NCBI GenBank assembly: GCA_009602735.1
Contig: WELA01004964.1
Coordinates: 29,516-93,515 of the forward strand
DNA length: 64,000 nucleotides
Direction: 5' to 3'
Origin: Mesotaenium endlicherianum
Lineage: Eukaryota > Streptophyta > Zygnematophyceae > Zygnematales > Mesotaeniaceae
Made by a program: the position numbers and the translations under genes. The notes under the pieces were generated by a model, which saw only the letters and a program-made list of their open reading frames with translations, was not told the origin of the DNA and made no database searches. Positions 1 through 15,956 of this stretch are shown one piece after another (within the stretch, counting starts at the first letter, position 1; every line of letters begins with the position of its first letter).

Positions 1-56
1 GCGCGCACGCAACACACGAAAGCCCCGCGTCAGAGGGGGGGGGGGGGGGGGGGGGG

Positions 57-170
57 NNNNNNNNNNNNNNNNNNNNNNNNNNNNNNNNNNNNNNNNNNNN
101 NNNNNNNNNNNNNNNNNNNNNNNNNNNNNNNNNNNNNNNNNNNNNNNNNNNNNNNNNNNNNNNNNNNNNN
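57..170. other. assembly gap inside a poly-G run
   Basis: A run of N is bracketed by G homopolymers (35-56 and 171-179). The gap probably reflects a poly-G or sequencing-chemistry artefact, so the true distance across it is unknown. Confidence 0.97.
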
Positions 171-869
171 GGGGGGGGGCGCAGGTTTCCGGTCTAGGGT
201 ATAGAGAGCACGTCTTTGGGGCTAGATTTGGGGTCGCGCGCACGACAGCCCATGGAGGGATCAGCTCTGCACAGCAGCGACAATAGGCGATTGACGAGGT
301 GGACGGCGTGTCCTCTCTGCTACACGCCTCCGTGCCGGCACACTCTCCTGTACTTTGCTCACGACACACGGCAGGCATGCCAAGCGCGGGGCTCGTCGCA
401 CGGAACTCTAGCCATGGCAGCAGTGCGATGGTGGGGCTATGGCAACTCAAAGCTCTATATATATGTGCTATTCATTTGTGTTTACAGAGTAGCTGCATCA
501 AGGAAGTCAGCTGCCTTGAGTCTCATTTGCCATACCAAGCTTGCGCTTCAGCTGCCAGGAAAAGGGGGTGCCAGCCATCTGTACACTGTCGGAAAGCACG
601 ACCTCCTTGATGAGGCTTTGTACGTCTCCTTGCTGGATGGGAGTTTCAGAGAGAGAGAGAAAGATAATGCGCGTATGTGGGTGTGGGTGCATGTGTCAGT
701 GCGTGGCCTGTGAGTGTGAGTTTTCATGCCCAAGTGAGTGAAGTGGCATCCAATGCGTGCGCGCGCGTGTGTGTGCACGTGCGTGTGAAGTGTGCGTCAA
801 TATGCATCTGTGCATAGTAACGGGGCCAGGGGAGCGCACGCAAGCAGCGGGTCAGCAGCCGCATCTCAC

Positions 870-3800
870 CAACAGTCCAGAGGAGGCAGACGACGCTCAG
901 GAGCGGCGTGAGGAGCGCAACCACCACCATCCACGCGCTCCCCCCGAGCGCCTGCACGGCCCAAGCCAGCTTCCAGGCGAGCACCCCGAGGCTGGCCCCC
1001 ACGCCCTGCACGCCCCACTCCAGGAGCTGCCAGGCAGGCAGCAGCGCGTCCAGGAGCGCCGAGAGCGGGCCCTCTGCGGGCTTGAGCATGAACGCCACAA
1101 GGTGGCGCAAGCTGCGGAGAAAGGCGGCGGCTCCCTTCAGGGCGCGCTGCAGGTTCTCGAGCACCAGCATGGTGCCGAGGTACTGCAGGCGCGAGCTGAG
1201 GGCCCAGGAGGCGACCCACTCGAAGGAGGGGCCGAGCACGCACGCGACGGCCTCCCGCAGAACGGGCACGTTCTTGTAGAGGTCGTAGAACCCGATGAGC
1301 AGCGTGGCAACGGAGATGGCAAAGTAGACGTAGCGCGAGAGCGGGCGCATCCAGGGGCGGTAGAGGCGGCTGGTGAGGGGCCACGACTGGCAGAAGAGCG
1401 CCCACGCGGGCAGGCCCGCCTCCAGCATCTTCAGCAGCCGCTGGTCCGGCGTGATGGTCGCCTGCAGCTCCAGCGGCAGCAGCGGGTCGCGGAACTTGGA
1501 GATCAGCAACACGTTGTGATACGTGGCCGCGATCGCGGGGGGGCCCTCACCCTCGCCCTCGCCCTCGCCCGCGGGCGCATCGGGGTCAGGGTCTAGGTTT
1601 AGGTCGGGGTCAGGGCCGGCGACCTCCTGGCTGGCCTGCCAAGCGGCAGCACTGGGGGAGGGGAAGGGGGAGGGAGCGCCGCGGGGGCTGCCACTGCTTT
1701 CCCCATGGCCTGAGTGGCCCGAGGCAAGCGTGCTGCTGCTGCTGCTGCTGCTCTGCAGCCGCTCCTGCCCGTCGTTGTCGCTGTCTGCTGCCAGCGAGAA
1801 CACGGACCTGGACCGCGCCACCCTCCACCGCTGCTGCTGCTCCTGCTCCTCCTCCCCCTCATGAGGCGCCGCGCACGTGCCACCCGGCGGCCTCCCCTTG
1901 TCGAAGGAGCATAGCTGCTGAGCAGAGTGCAGATCCCGAGGGAGCTCCAGCGCTGACTCCGTCTCCCACCCAACGCTCGAGCCTTCATCCTCGGACTCGA
2001 GATGTACGCAAAAGCGCGGCTGCGAGGGAGACGGCTCCCTGCCCTCTGAGGAGGACGGTGTGGCCTCCTCTGCCTCCTCCCTTGCTGCTGCCGCAGCAGC
2101 CGCAACAGCAGCCGCTCCTGAGATATCCACTCTGGCTGCAAAGTGATTCCTGGGCGATTCATGGATGGAGTAGGGGCTGCTGGCCGAGACTGCACAGCGC
2201 TGCTCCTCAGAATCAAACGCGGGCCCGGCGGCGCCGTCTGCCCACCTGGCACCTGCTTCGAAGGCTGCGCCCGCACCATCGGGAGACAGGAACGCCTCCT
2301 CACTTGCAGCGGCCGAGCTCCCTCTGCTGATGCCCCCCAACCTCGCGCCCCACTGCAAGAGGCCCCAACCATCGTCGCCCTCCCCCTCGGGCTTCCCCGC
2401 TCCAGACAAAATTACCCCCTGGCCCTCCATCCCTAAGCCATGTGCACCACCGCCACTGCCACGAGAACCGCCCTGGCCCTGGGCACTACCGTTGCCACCC
2501 CCGTTGCTGCTGGCACTGCCGCTGCCAACACCGCTGCGGGTCGCTTCCTCAACGTCAAGCCACAGCCGGGCCCGGCCCCTCCGCGGCAGCTCAATCTGGG
2601 GGGGGCCAGCAGACCGGTCCTCTCGCTCTGTCCAGCCCTGCCCCTGCAGCAGGTCCTCTGCGGGGCCTGCGCCCGCAGTGCTCCTGAAGCTGTCCTGGCG
2701 AAGCAGCTCGGCCACGCCGGCCTCGCTGGAGCTTCTTCCCAAGCTCCCCGCCCCCGTCCCCACCCTCACCCCCATCCCCCCGTCGAGCCCGCTCGCAAAG
2801 CTTTTGAGCGAAGCAGGCCGGAGCATGCCGCCGCCCACGGAGGAGACGTCTGGCATGCGCAGAGCAGGCTCCGGCACGCCCGGGGAGGGCTTTGGCATGC
2901 AGGAGGGGAGCATCGCTGGCATGCTGTCGCTGCCTGTGAGTGCGCCTGTGCCTTGCCCGTCCTGGGCGGCGCGACATGCCGGCGCGGGTGGTGCCGCCAC
3001 GCTGAGGAGGTGCTGGAGCTCAGGCATGCTCTCGCTGCCTGGGAGTGGGCCTCCTAGGCCGTCGTAGGCGGGGGGAGGTGCGAGGGGTGGCCCCGCAACG
3101 CCGCCGAGGAGCTGCCTATGGGCCGCGTGCGCCTTGGGGAGGTTGTTGAACTCGCGCTTGATGACCTTGCGGACCTCCAGTGCCAGCGAGGTGTCCACCT
3201 GCAGCAGGCGAGTGGGCCGCAGGCACGAGCGCCGTTGAAAACACCCGACTCCAAGATACCTCAGATGGCAAAATTTCCTGAGTTGAAGAAAGCCTTCCAG
3301 GGCCCAGACCCGAGGATGAAGACCACTTCCACACAACTCCCACTTAGTGTGAAAGAAGTGCTATATCAGAAGACAGCACGAAAAGTGACCTGAGGGGCTT
3401 TGCCCGGGGCATCGGGCTGGGTCAGCTACAAGGGTGGGTTCGCTACAAAGCCGGGTCAGCTGCAAAACTGGGTCACCTGCAAACCTGGGGCAGGCAGGCA
3501 GACAGGCAGCTACAGAGCTGGGTCAACTGCAAAGGGTTTGAGCTTGCAAAGCGCTCACCTGAAGGTCGTTGTTGTAACCGATGCCCCACACGTCCGCCCA
3601 TTCCACTTCGAACGTGACGCATCCCGATAGGCCGTTGGGGGGCGCCTGCAGCCTCGCCAGAGCCCTCCTCCTCGCATGCAGCCGTCGGATCGAAGTTGCC
3701 AGCGTGCGCCACTTCAGACTGCGACGGTACCGGCTTGGGCTGGGTTGCCTGTCTGCCCACTGTGACAGGGACCTGTGCAAGGCAGGAGACAGGAGACAGG

Positions 3801-4488
3801 AGTCAGGAGACAGGAGATAGGGGGCAGAGACAGGAGACAGGTGACAGGAGACGGGAGACAGGAGTCAGGAGAAAGGAGGGCAGGGACAGGAAGCTGACGA
3901 CAGGGGGGCAGAGACAGGAGACTGGAGGCCAGAGACAAAAGGCCAGAGATAGGAGACACGGGGCAGGAGACGGTAGACAGGAAGGAGACAGGAGGCAGGA
4001 AACAGGAGTTAGGGGACAAAGAGTTTGGGAAGCACATACACTTCTGGTATTTGTATATTTGTTCTCACAAAGTAGGTTGCTGCATAACAACCATCAATTT
4101 GCAGGAAAATTGGTAGAGCTGAACGAGCAACAAGACAAAAAGTTGCTGATGCAAGGGTGATATGTTACCGCGGAAGACTGGACCTGGCCAGCTCCTCCTC
4201 CTCGAGCAAGCGTGCCTTCTTGTGCACCCTGTCCATCTCCTTCCGGTTGGAGAAGGGGGAGAGGCGAGACTGCATAGGGAGGGGCGCATTTGACGACGAG
4301 GTCAGAAGAACAAAATCTGACACGATGACGTGTAAGATCTTTTTTGAGAGCTGCATCAGTTGCGCGATGCCGTGCAGCAGCGGTCAGGAGACATACCCTT
4401 GTTGTCATCATGTGCCACAAGCGAGCCGACTTCGAGCGCTGCATGCTCGAGCTCCATGGGCTGTTGTCCACAAAGAAGATCAGCTTCC
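870..4488 (-). CDS. unrecognised multi-exon gene, low-complexity protein with membrane-embedded C-terminal part (partial)
   Basis: Four minus-strand exons join in frame: 4488-4397, 4350-4169 (or ending 4184; both donors leave the same phase), 3772-3559 and 3198-870. All have AG acceptors and GT donors (for example CAG/GTGAGC at 3559, TTG/GTGAGA at 870). The first two exons include the motifs FFVDNSPW and LSPFSNRKEMDRVHKKA. The third contains VEWADVWGIGYNN. The long last exon starts VDTSLALEVRK and runs through Ser-, Gly-, Ala- and Glu-rich low complexity. It then has a well-ordered C-terminal part (about 1530-870) with FRDPLLPLELQ, YRPWMRPLSRYVY, a hydrophobic segment ending LIGFYDLYKN, and a last hydrophobic segment near 925-875. 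This is probably a membrane protein. The C-terminal part reminds me of uncharacterised land-plant membrane proteins, but I cannot name a family. The 5' exons (beyond 4488) and the 3' end (below 870) are not resolved. Confidence 0.6.
3783..4022. repeat. degenerate 'caggaga' purine-rich tandem repeat
   Basis: About 240 bases of tandem 7-14-mers based on caggaga/caggagt make an almost pure purine strand (+). They fill the intron between the exons ending at 4169/4184 and starting at 3772 of the minus-strand gene. The transcribed RNA of that gene would carry a long pyrimidine tract just before the acceptor at 3773. Confidence 0.85.
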
Positions 4489-6044
4489 CTGCCTCTCTAG
4501 CCACATGAATCGATAAAATCGACAAGTAGGCAGGCTTGTCCCTGCAATGACACCCACCTAGAGTCAGGTGAGTGCAACATCCATCTGGAGGCCCCATCAT
4601 GTCAGCCATAGCTGAAGTTGACTGCTTGCTTTCTGCCAGAAATGCACCATGCTGAAGGTACTGGTCCGTGCACTGGAAGGCATGGTGGCAGCTCGTGAGC
4701 ATTTGACTTGTCCCTAATTCCAAGTTTACATCACTGAAAAGGAAAAGTTGTCTGCATGAGAGACTGTAACTGAAAGCAAGAAGTATTTATATGTGAAAAC
4801 ATGGGGTACGAAGGGTGAGATGCAGCAACAAGTACATATTGAACGTACCCAATCTGCAGCGATGTCAACGCATACGTTGGAAGAAGCTCTGTACTTGGTT
4901 TGACCTCCGTCTGCCCAGACTGTTCCATTTCCCCTCTCTCGCGGACAGCAGAATGATCTGACACAAGAGCGCATGGGGCTGACAAGGTACACAAGCCAAC
5001 AGTGCCTTTTATTCAGTGTTATGCCCCTAGAAACAATATCTAGCCCGTCTATGGTCCTCCAGTTCAGGAAGTTGTAGGCTAGAGTCGATTTTTGTCTGGC
5101 CAGGGCTCTATAAGCAATTCAAAAAGCTCCGACGAGGGGTTGCTCGTAATTGACGGGGTTATTTTAAATCTGTAAAATCGTATTCAGAAGCTCTGAAATT
5201 GAGATTGCTCGTAAGTCAGCATTCCACATGTGACATATATTCACCCTCTGAGCACTAGCTGGTGGATCCCAAATTCTTTCATCCTATGAGCAGCCTGCAG
5301 CGGTGCATTCCGTTAAAAAACATTAACAACCAAATATTTCCAAATGTCTAGATCAGCTCATGAAGCTCTGAGCATATACAGGGAGGAGGAATGGGAGAAT
5401 CATGCTTGAGCCATGGATGTGATGATGGGTGCAAGGTGGTGCTAAGTGGTGAAAAAGCAGCACAGGAAGTACGAGTTGGTACAACCGCTAGTAAGCGCAA
5501 CATGCCGCTGTGGCATCCAGGAACTATTATTAACCTAGACATTGACTAGAGTTGACCGTGGGGCACTGAAGTGGTCGTGAAACGGCGGGAGACGTGTCGA
5601 GAGCTGAGAGCATCCCTCCAAAGTCCGTAGCTGCTCATAGGAGCACGTAAGAATAGCATAGGAGAGTTGAGCTTAAAAGCCAAGCGATTGCAAGCGATTG
5701 AGCAATTGAGCAATTGAGTCGTCGAGGCTATATAGAGCACCTTTGAAGGAGCTGTTAAAGTCAAGCGCACGTTACGCTGCAAAACCCGAAAAAAAATTCA
5801 CTACTACAATACATCCCAATCCATCCCCGTTCATCCACATGCATCGCGATATTCGCCCACACGGCAATTTTTGAATTTCTGACAGCTTCGCTTGTCGAGT
5901 TTCCGTACTACATACGTACTGCACTGTGGTAATTGTTAAGCTTCAGGTGGACTGCAGTCGTGAACGGCCAGGAATATAAGGAGCATCCAAAACTATCTGA
6001 AAATATTTACATATTTATGTTGCAGAATGACATGTTAAAGATAT
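4489..6044. other. no confident gene; probable 5' part of the minus-strand gene
   Basis: Short minus-strand open stretches occur around 4560-4720 and 4730-4990, but I could not chain them to the exon at 4488 with correct splice sites. The rest is moderately AT-rich with no recognisable product. Confidence 0.4.
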
Positions 6045-7506
6045 TGTCGCGACTGCCAACCACTGGACGGTGCAACACGCCCAACGCAAGTCACGGTCGA
6101 CTAGGTACAGAAAGTCCACGTTGACACACCGATCAAAGGATTGAGTTATCTCAGTCAACGGTTATGTCAAAGTCGTTATCACCGTCAAAGTGGTCACGAC
6201 ACGTCAAACCCCACACCCAGGGATGGATGGGGATTTGGACGAAGTAGTCAGCCGAAAGGCTAAGGGCCTGGAACCAGCAATGAGCCAGCCCAACAAGTGC
6301 CAAGAAAGGTGCCGATCAATTGAATATCCAAGCCAAGTATAGCAGGGATGTTGCAGAGGCGCTGTGTGCCACCTCGGCCAAGACCCTCGAGTGACTAGGC
6401 ACGGCTTGAGCGTTCATCTCAAACGGTCAGCCACCAGCCACATAGGCATAATTGCCAGCTGAAAGGCTAAGCAGTCACGCACAACAGTCACAAGGCATGC
6501 ATGCATGCTGGGTGACAACTTCGAAGCTGTTTGAAGGCTGCTAGGTAAGGACGGCATGCAAGCTAAGCGTTGTAACTAAGCACTGGCATTCTCGAGAGAG
6601 GATAATGTGTGGTGCCTGCAAAAGGCACGAGTCCTGCCTGAAGCTGCCTTATTCTGGCTCGCATCGCGTTGTCAAGAAAGGTGAAGGCACAGGTACAAAA
6701 GGAAAGGGAGAAGGAGCGCGAAGAAGAAGGAGTTCCCAAGGCCACAGAAGAGCCGAGACGCCACGCTTCTGCCGACGCTAGAAGATTTCTTCTCAAGTGT
6801 ATCATAGAAAGGTTAGACCTCAGGAGTTCCCAAGAGGGTACCTCGCTGGTAGAAGGTAGAGAGCTGCATAATAGAATCTGCTAGGAGATTAGCACAAATT
6901 CGTGCCAAGCGTGCGAAAGTCACTTAAAATGGTGAGTGCTGTGTTAGTTTCCAAGTTCTCAGAAATCTTAAGTGTCGAATTGCTGATAGCAAGAGTAGTA
7001 TTAACAAGTAAAGCTCTCAATGAAGAACCGAGTGAGCCCAGCCAAGCAGTGAAGAACTATTATGGCGCGGTGTTGAGTGAAGAGCTCAGACCAGGCCAGC
7101 ATAGATGTGCAGTTTCAGAGTTTTGTAAGATGTAACTTGTGAAAGTTAAGCGAAAGCCTTGAAGGGCGATTTTCTCTGGATCTGGCATTGCTTGTTAAGC
7201 TGCTTACACGTGATTTGTGCAAACTACAAACTTGTTTATCATGTAAACCCTCAACTTGGGCAAAAGCCTGTGTGGAAGTAAGACACTTTTGTCCTTGGAA
7301 GGGCAATTGAGTATAAGATAACTTTTTTGAAGATTTCTACTAAGTGTGGAATGCTCCACCGCACAATGCCAGTGCAGGCAGACCAGGAATGGATCAACCC
7401 TCAGCCAGCCAGTTACCGACACACTTGCGAGGGTTGATCAACCCGGTCAATTCCTCACATGCCGCAACGCACTTGCCAGGAGGGTCCGACGCTGTTAGGC
7501 ACGACA
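6045..7506. mobile_element. solo-LTR-like repeat, family F, copy 1
   Basis: This repeat begins TGTCGCGAC and ends GGCACGACA, giving a 5-bp terminal inverted repeat TGTCG/CGACA. It is flanked on both sides by ATAT (6041-6044 and 7507-7510), a 4-bp target duplication. It aligns along its length with 23907-25410 in the same orientation, with many substitutions and small indels. It has no coding capacity. TG...CA ends, a TSD and ~1.46 kb length fit a solo LTR. No internal region or primer-binding site is present here, so orientation is unknown. Confidence 0.7.
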
Positions 7507-7759
7507 ATATTCCTAATCGAGGAAATGGTACCGTATAGACGGGATAAAGAAGCCGGGTTGCTGGGGTATTGGTATTCTAATCATTAATGTATTCCATCTT
7601 TTAAATGATTTGTGGAAAACCCTTAAAATTACATCTTCAGAAATGTAAACCTTTGAGACAATTCCGACGAAGCGCTAAATCGACTTAATTATTTAATTCG
7701 CAGAATTTTGAATCAGCCAAATTGTGAAATAACGTAGAGTATTATTGTGGACCCTGAGG

Positions 7760-7935
7760 CCTGGTTCCGAACGTGGTTCCGATCGAGCGTGGTTCCGAGT
7801 TTTGAATGCTGAAACTGCTGAAAACCGTCGTCGGAAATGGTCGGAAATGGTCGGAATTGGTCGGAAGTGGTCGGAAACATCTTCAACAGGAACACCATTT
7901 GACCGTTCTCTCGACCGCCGTCGACCGCAGTCGAC
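7760..7935. repeat. cluster of three short tandem repeats
   Basis: Three adjacent minisatellite-like runs occur: tggttccga three times (from about 7762), tggtcggaa-type 10-mers about five times (about 7837-7880), and cgaccgc/gtcgacc units (about 7910-7937). The run sits 280 bases upstream of the PTEN start. No coding function is evident. Confidence 0.75.
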
Positions 7936-8215
7936 CATGCTGTCAACAGCCTATTTCATGGACGAGGTTCGAAATCGAGATAGATGGAGCAAAATGGAGT
8001 GCAGCTGCTGGTCAGCAGACACCATGTGCAGCAGAGCTTCAGAACGAAATGAGATGCATTCCGCCTGATTCAACCGCCTTGCTACGTTTGTAAAGGAAAC
8101 TCGTAGCAACTTACTAAGAACACTGTAAAATGTCATGCAACAACGCTTACGACATGTTTCTATACTATCAGCAGTCTCCGGGCTAAATGAAAAAGCACCT
8201 TACAGCTTCTGAGGA

Positions 8216-11125
<2,910 letters not shown>

Positions 11126-13645
11126 ACATCTATTCTTCATGGAGGCGTAGCCTCCCTCCCCTACACTCCTTTTTTGGCCCTGTCCTCAGCAGTTGCCATG
11201 GACACGTAGTGCATCTCCATCTCCCTTTAGTAGGAAGAAAGATAGAAGGCTGCAATGCCGGCATCTCTTTATGCTGCTGAAGTCTTACTCTCCCTGTGCA
11301 TACTTTTACGTGAAAGGCTTCCGCCCTTTGACTTCGAGGAGGCTCATAGACAGCAGGCCACTTTCATTTGAGGCTGCGACGCAGTTGGAGGGATCAGCTC
11401 TGGGGTGGGGGGCTATCACCTCGGATGTTTGTGTGACCAATTCCAGCTTTTTAGAAGTACACGCAAGTCAGTTGACAGTGCCTACGGTCCAGATAATGGG
11501 CCAGAGTAACTCCAGTAGAAACAGAAGGCACGTGGAACGAGCTGCTGCTTTTATAAAGGCAGAGTTTGCTCAAAAGGGCGAGTGATTTGTTCCCAAACCA
11601 GGCTGCGCGGGCTGAAGCCAGGCTCTAGGAGGTGGTGTTAAAGACCAAGCCTTAGTAAGTGGAACAGGTCACAAAGCTTGGCGGCGTCAGGCTTCGAGTG
11701 CTTAAGCCCAGAGAGACTGCTGGTTCCAGGTCAGAGGTATTTGTGCCCCGAGCCCACTGTAGCGGGCCACCAGAACATCTTTCCTTGTGCGCCCAAGCGG
11801 CTCCAAGTGCACTTAAAGCTGGAGCTGCAAAGGGTGGTGCAGTGCAGGTATAGCTGATGCGTAGTATCCCAAGGCCACGTCGCTTGGAGGAAAGTACAGC
11901 TGTGAGGGCTAGAGACGCTGTCAGGGCTGGAATTGGGAGGAGTGAAGTAGGAGCAAAGCGAGGGCAGGTCTGGACAGGGGGATGGACTGGCCTGATTGGG
12001 GATGGGCTCTTAGGGCCAGGGGTGGGCTGGAACCTAAGCCCTGCCTATCACTCAGCACGCAAAGGGGATGCTCAGGTGAGATCCAGTTGTCATCATCTGG
12101 GGCTTGCAGGGCACGCTTTTCATCAATGTGCAGTACTGCATTTTCCCCTGCAGAACCAGCAGCAAGTATACGGGGCTCAATAGGATGTGCGCTTGGGAAT
12201 CGTCCTGCCTGCCTTCCTCTAGGCCGCACTCCTTCATGTGCTGCCTTTAATGGATCAGAACGAACTTGCATTTGGTGTTTGTGCTAATTGGAGTGGTTGT
12301 CGAAGGGATCCGTCTGAGGGGCAAGAAGAGCTTGGGGAGGGGGCCTTTTGCTTGATGACAATGGTAGAATCAGGGGCTGCTGGCAGAGGTTGTAAACAGA
12401 AGTGCCCCACGAGGGGTTGACTTTGATGCTATGATCGATTATGTGCCGAGTGGCTCTCATGAAGTTTCAGAAGTTCTCAAGAAGTTGCTTTGTTGACAAA
12501 CCCCTATTTTAAGTATGGGTTTGGTTATTTTTTATCCTTGGACTCTCAAATATGACGTTGCGACAGGTAGCCGAAACAGCGTCAGAGGGGTACAGTCACT
12601 TAGCATCAGGTCCACCTCTTATGAGACTTTGACCTCCTCGAGCTGTTAAAGAGGGTGCAGGTCCAGATGGACGTGTAGGTCTGCAGATGGAGTGAATTGC
12701 CCCGTTGTGTGTCGTCAGTGCAAGATGTTAACTCCAGCCGGCAGCGTTGCCCTGTGTGTGCCTGTTGCAGGCTTCACCTCCTATCTGCCACTGCCTTGGC
12801 TTCCCTTGCCCCCATGTCGGAGGCTCCAGTACTCCGTATACCCAACGGCTGCAGAGCAGATACGTAATACATCTCTGAAAGCCAGGAGTCAGCAGCAGCT
12901 TGATTTAGAATGCATGGCTTAGGACCTGCGCAAGCCATGAAGGCTGCAGTGCACGAGATGCATGTGGTGGGCTGCCGCTCTTGCGAGCTCCGCATGTGCG
13001 CTGCTCTTCATAATGGTCTACTGTAACTGACCGAGACACTTGGCACCGCATTGAATTTCACTCAAAAGAGAGTGAACGCGGACTATCTGCTTTTTGTCAA
13101 CGGAGCGTCGCTAGGTTCTTTGGCTGGTCAAGGGCTATCAGAAGCAGGCTTATAATATCAGCAACAGAACTTAATATGGGAACATAACTGGAGTATGTTA
13201 GCATGCGAGCATCGAGGTGCAGGAGCATGCAAGAAGGTAGTCTGCTAGAGACCAATTGTAACATAGAGGCTCTAGCAATGAATCAAAAAAATTGTGGAGG
13301 AACATTGTTTGCTGTGACCTGGATTTGAGGTTCTACAAGAGTGACATTTAAATAAACATATGCAGCTCGTATACAGTTCATGGTCTATGTTGGTAAATGG
13401 AGCTACCTAGCACAACTCTAGAAAAAGAGAGCACTAGGTGAAGTGAGCATTAATATTGAGTATCTAGGATATGTACTTAACATTGTTATAATTTATGGTA
13501 ACATCATTTGCGCGCTGTGAGATATTTATTGACGTACAGTACCACACCCTGGGTCATTACTGCACTTCGGTGCGCATCTGGCCTCAATCTCCAGCTTGCC
13601 CTTAAAGGCCCCTACTCCTACCATCTGAGGCCCCTCAATGCCCAT
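11126..13645. other. intergenic region between two convergent genes
   Basis: This region holds the 3' sides of PTEN (+) and the amidase (-). A 130-codon open frame at 11193-11585 (+) and several shorter ones show no recognisable domain, splice logic or composition signal, so I treat them as UTR or chance. I see no tRNA, repeat family or promoter that I can defend. Confidence 0.5.
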
Positions 13646-15924
13646 CTAGCTCCACAGATCAGCAATGGCAGAGTTTCTGCGGCGGGCAGCAAGGCGAGCT
13701 CTGTGGCTGAGCTGGTCAATGAGGTCTTGGTTGCCCATGTACTCCAGGAGCTTGCGGCCCTTTGTGCGCTTCACAAACAGCTCCTTCCGAATCACTCCAT
13801 GCACGCCCCAGTTTCCGTCGACTACCTGCACGAGTGCATGGATACCAGCAAATAAACATCAACGTACATGCAGCGACCAGCCAAGGGAATAAATAACACT
13901 CTTAATGCTTTGACCGGTCCGCATACATACTGTGAGCATTTCGGCTCCTTCAAACTAGGAGCCAGCAATAATGGACAGCAGACCTGCACGGAGATTGAAG
14001 TGGACTTAATCAGGGCCCCCGCCATGCACCGCCTCCTCTCACAATCCCTTGGCAAACACTGACACATTCTCAAGTCAAGTCGCCGGAAAGCCAGCTTCTC
14101 CAGCTTCCCATGTTCCGCAACCATTCTCAATAGAAGAATTGTGATGGAATTTGAAGAAACTATTGATCTCCAGGTTCCAACCCACAACTACAATATCCGT
14201 CAACACTTCAGAACCATGAGCTCCAGGTACACCCCCAAAGCCCCCAAGCAAGATCAAAGCTCACCTGCGTTACAAAAAAGTCGATGGCCGTGCTCATGAG
14301 CCCGATGGCCTCCGCCTCCTGCAGCAGGAAGGAGCTCATGAGGAAGTTGAGCGTCTGATTGTAGGCCCCCTTCATGGCCTTGTCCAGGTTGCTGCCCGTC
14401 TGCGTGTTCCCCGGGAAGATGTTGTTGGGCACTGCCAGCTGCTCCAAGTAGTCCGAGTACGCAAAGCCGTGGACAAAGTACTCCTGCGCACGTACGCACA
14501 TGCAAACCGACGGGTTCTTAAGGGAAAAACAACACTGAAGTGGTGAAATAATTATCCTGCCAGATCAAGCACTCTCCAACCGACGGTGTTCATTTTCCGC
14601 TCATCAACCAAAGGCCTCGGCTTTGAACGTAACCGACGTGATCTGTTCCTGCAAGAGCTTGAGCATTGCCAGTGCAGAAGGTGACGGACGTTACGTCAAC
14701 CGACGTGCTGCGTTTCTGCAAGAGCTTGAGCATTGTCAGTGCAGAAGGTGGCAAAGGGCCTCTATAGGGCGGAGACCTTGACCCGAACCCTAGGGAGCTG
14801 CAAGCACGGGGGCGTGCTAGGATTCAAGATTTCAAGTCTCTGACACAAGCTTGACTAGCAGGCGCACAGACTGGGTCTTCCCTGGACTGGCAGCAGCACC
14901 AGCACATCGGACAAACAAAAGCAGCGGGAAGGTTCTGAAAATCCCGACCGAAGAGATTGCGTGATGGCCTCTTTGGTTTCATGCTGCCCTCCGTTCACAA
15001 CAGAGTTCCAATTATGCATGCACTTGCACATGGGCAGCAGAACAATGCCTCTCGCAGTTGACTGGCGCAGCATGCCAAGCAGGGCTGGGCGTTCTCCTTC
15101 AGCAGGCGACGCGCTGGAAGCACATGGCTCACGAATGGAGCCTGCTCCTCTGGACACCTCAGGAACCGCTCATGTGGCCTCTTGAGAATCAAGAAGAGAG
15201 CAGAGGGGGAAGTGAAATAGAAGCTGGAAGGTGCTACACTACTGGGAGGGAGATGGAGGACACCGGTATCAATCATTACATGTCCTCTTGACAAATGGAT
15301 ATAAGCACCCACCTTTTTAGTTTCGCCAAGTGGGAAGGCAAGCTTACTGATGACCTGGGGCAGCTTCTTCTGCACACATAAGACGAGTCAAAAGAATCAA
15401 AAGAATTGAAAAACAGACAAATCATTAAGTGTGCCACCAGTTTAGAGAGACTGCGAGCTCCCCCAACTCAATGTGCACATGTTTGACGCTACAGAGGTTC
15501 ATTCACACTGGCGAGCCCTGACATGTCTGCCAGGCCTGTCAGCACGCACCCTGGAGCTACTTCTCAACGTACGTGCTGAGCTCAGGCGAGTGGTGCGTGC
15601 TGAGCTGGCACGCTTAACAAGTCACAGGCTGCTGCTACATGTCACGACTCTACTGTAGGGCTAATTCCCTTATCGCAGTAAAAACAATCGCGGCATATGC
15701 CAATTGCGCAGCTGGCCCCGTGAACCGCGTGAAGCTCGATGCGCCACGTGGCAGAGAGATACACGCACGCGGGGCTGGCTTGAGCCATGGATTCACCGAC
15801 TAGATGGAGTATGACTGGATTCTCACCTGCTTGATGAGCGTGATCTTGAGAGTGGCTGTCATGTGCGTCTCGATGGCCGTGCCCGACACCTCGCCATCCC
15901 CTTGGGCTGCACCGACGCACACGC

Positions 15925-15956
<32 letters not shown>

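Noticed and set aside
216-713. 165-codon plus-strand ORF at the left edge
   Set aside because: No recognisable sequence, next to a gap; the region probably belongs to the 3' part of the minus-strand gene or its UTR.
1545-1615. Telomere-like gggtcaggg/tttagg repeats
   Set aside because: They encode the DPDLNLDPDPD and GEGEGEG low-complexity stretch of the minus-strand exon and are not a telomeric array.
1523-2436. Several plus-strand ORFs across 0.9-3.1 kb
   Set aside because: They are shadows of the GC-rich minus-strand exon, which has the ordered motifs and splice sites.
11193-11585. 130-codon ORF just after PTEN
   Set aside because: No domain, no splice or start context, and the PTEN frame already ends properly at 11123-11125; probably 3' UTR.
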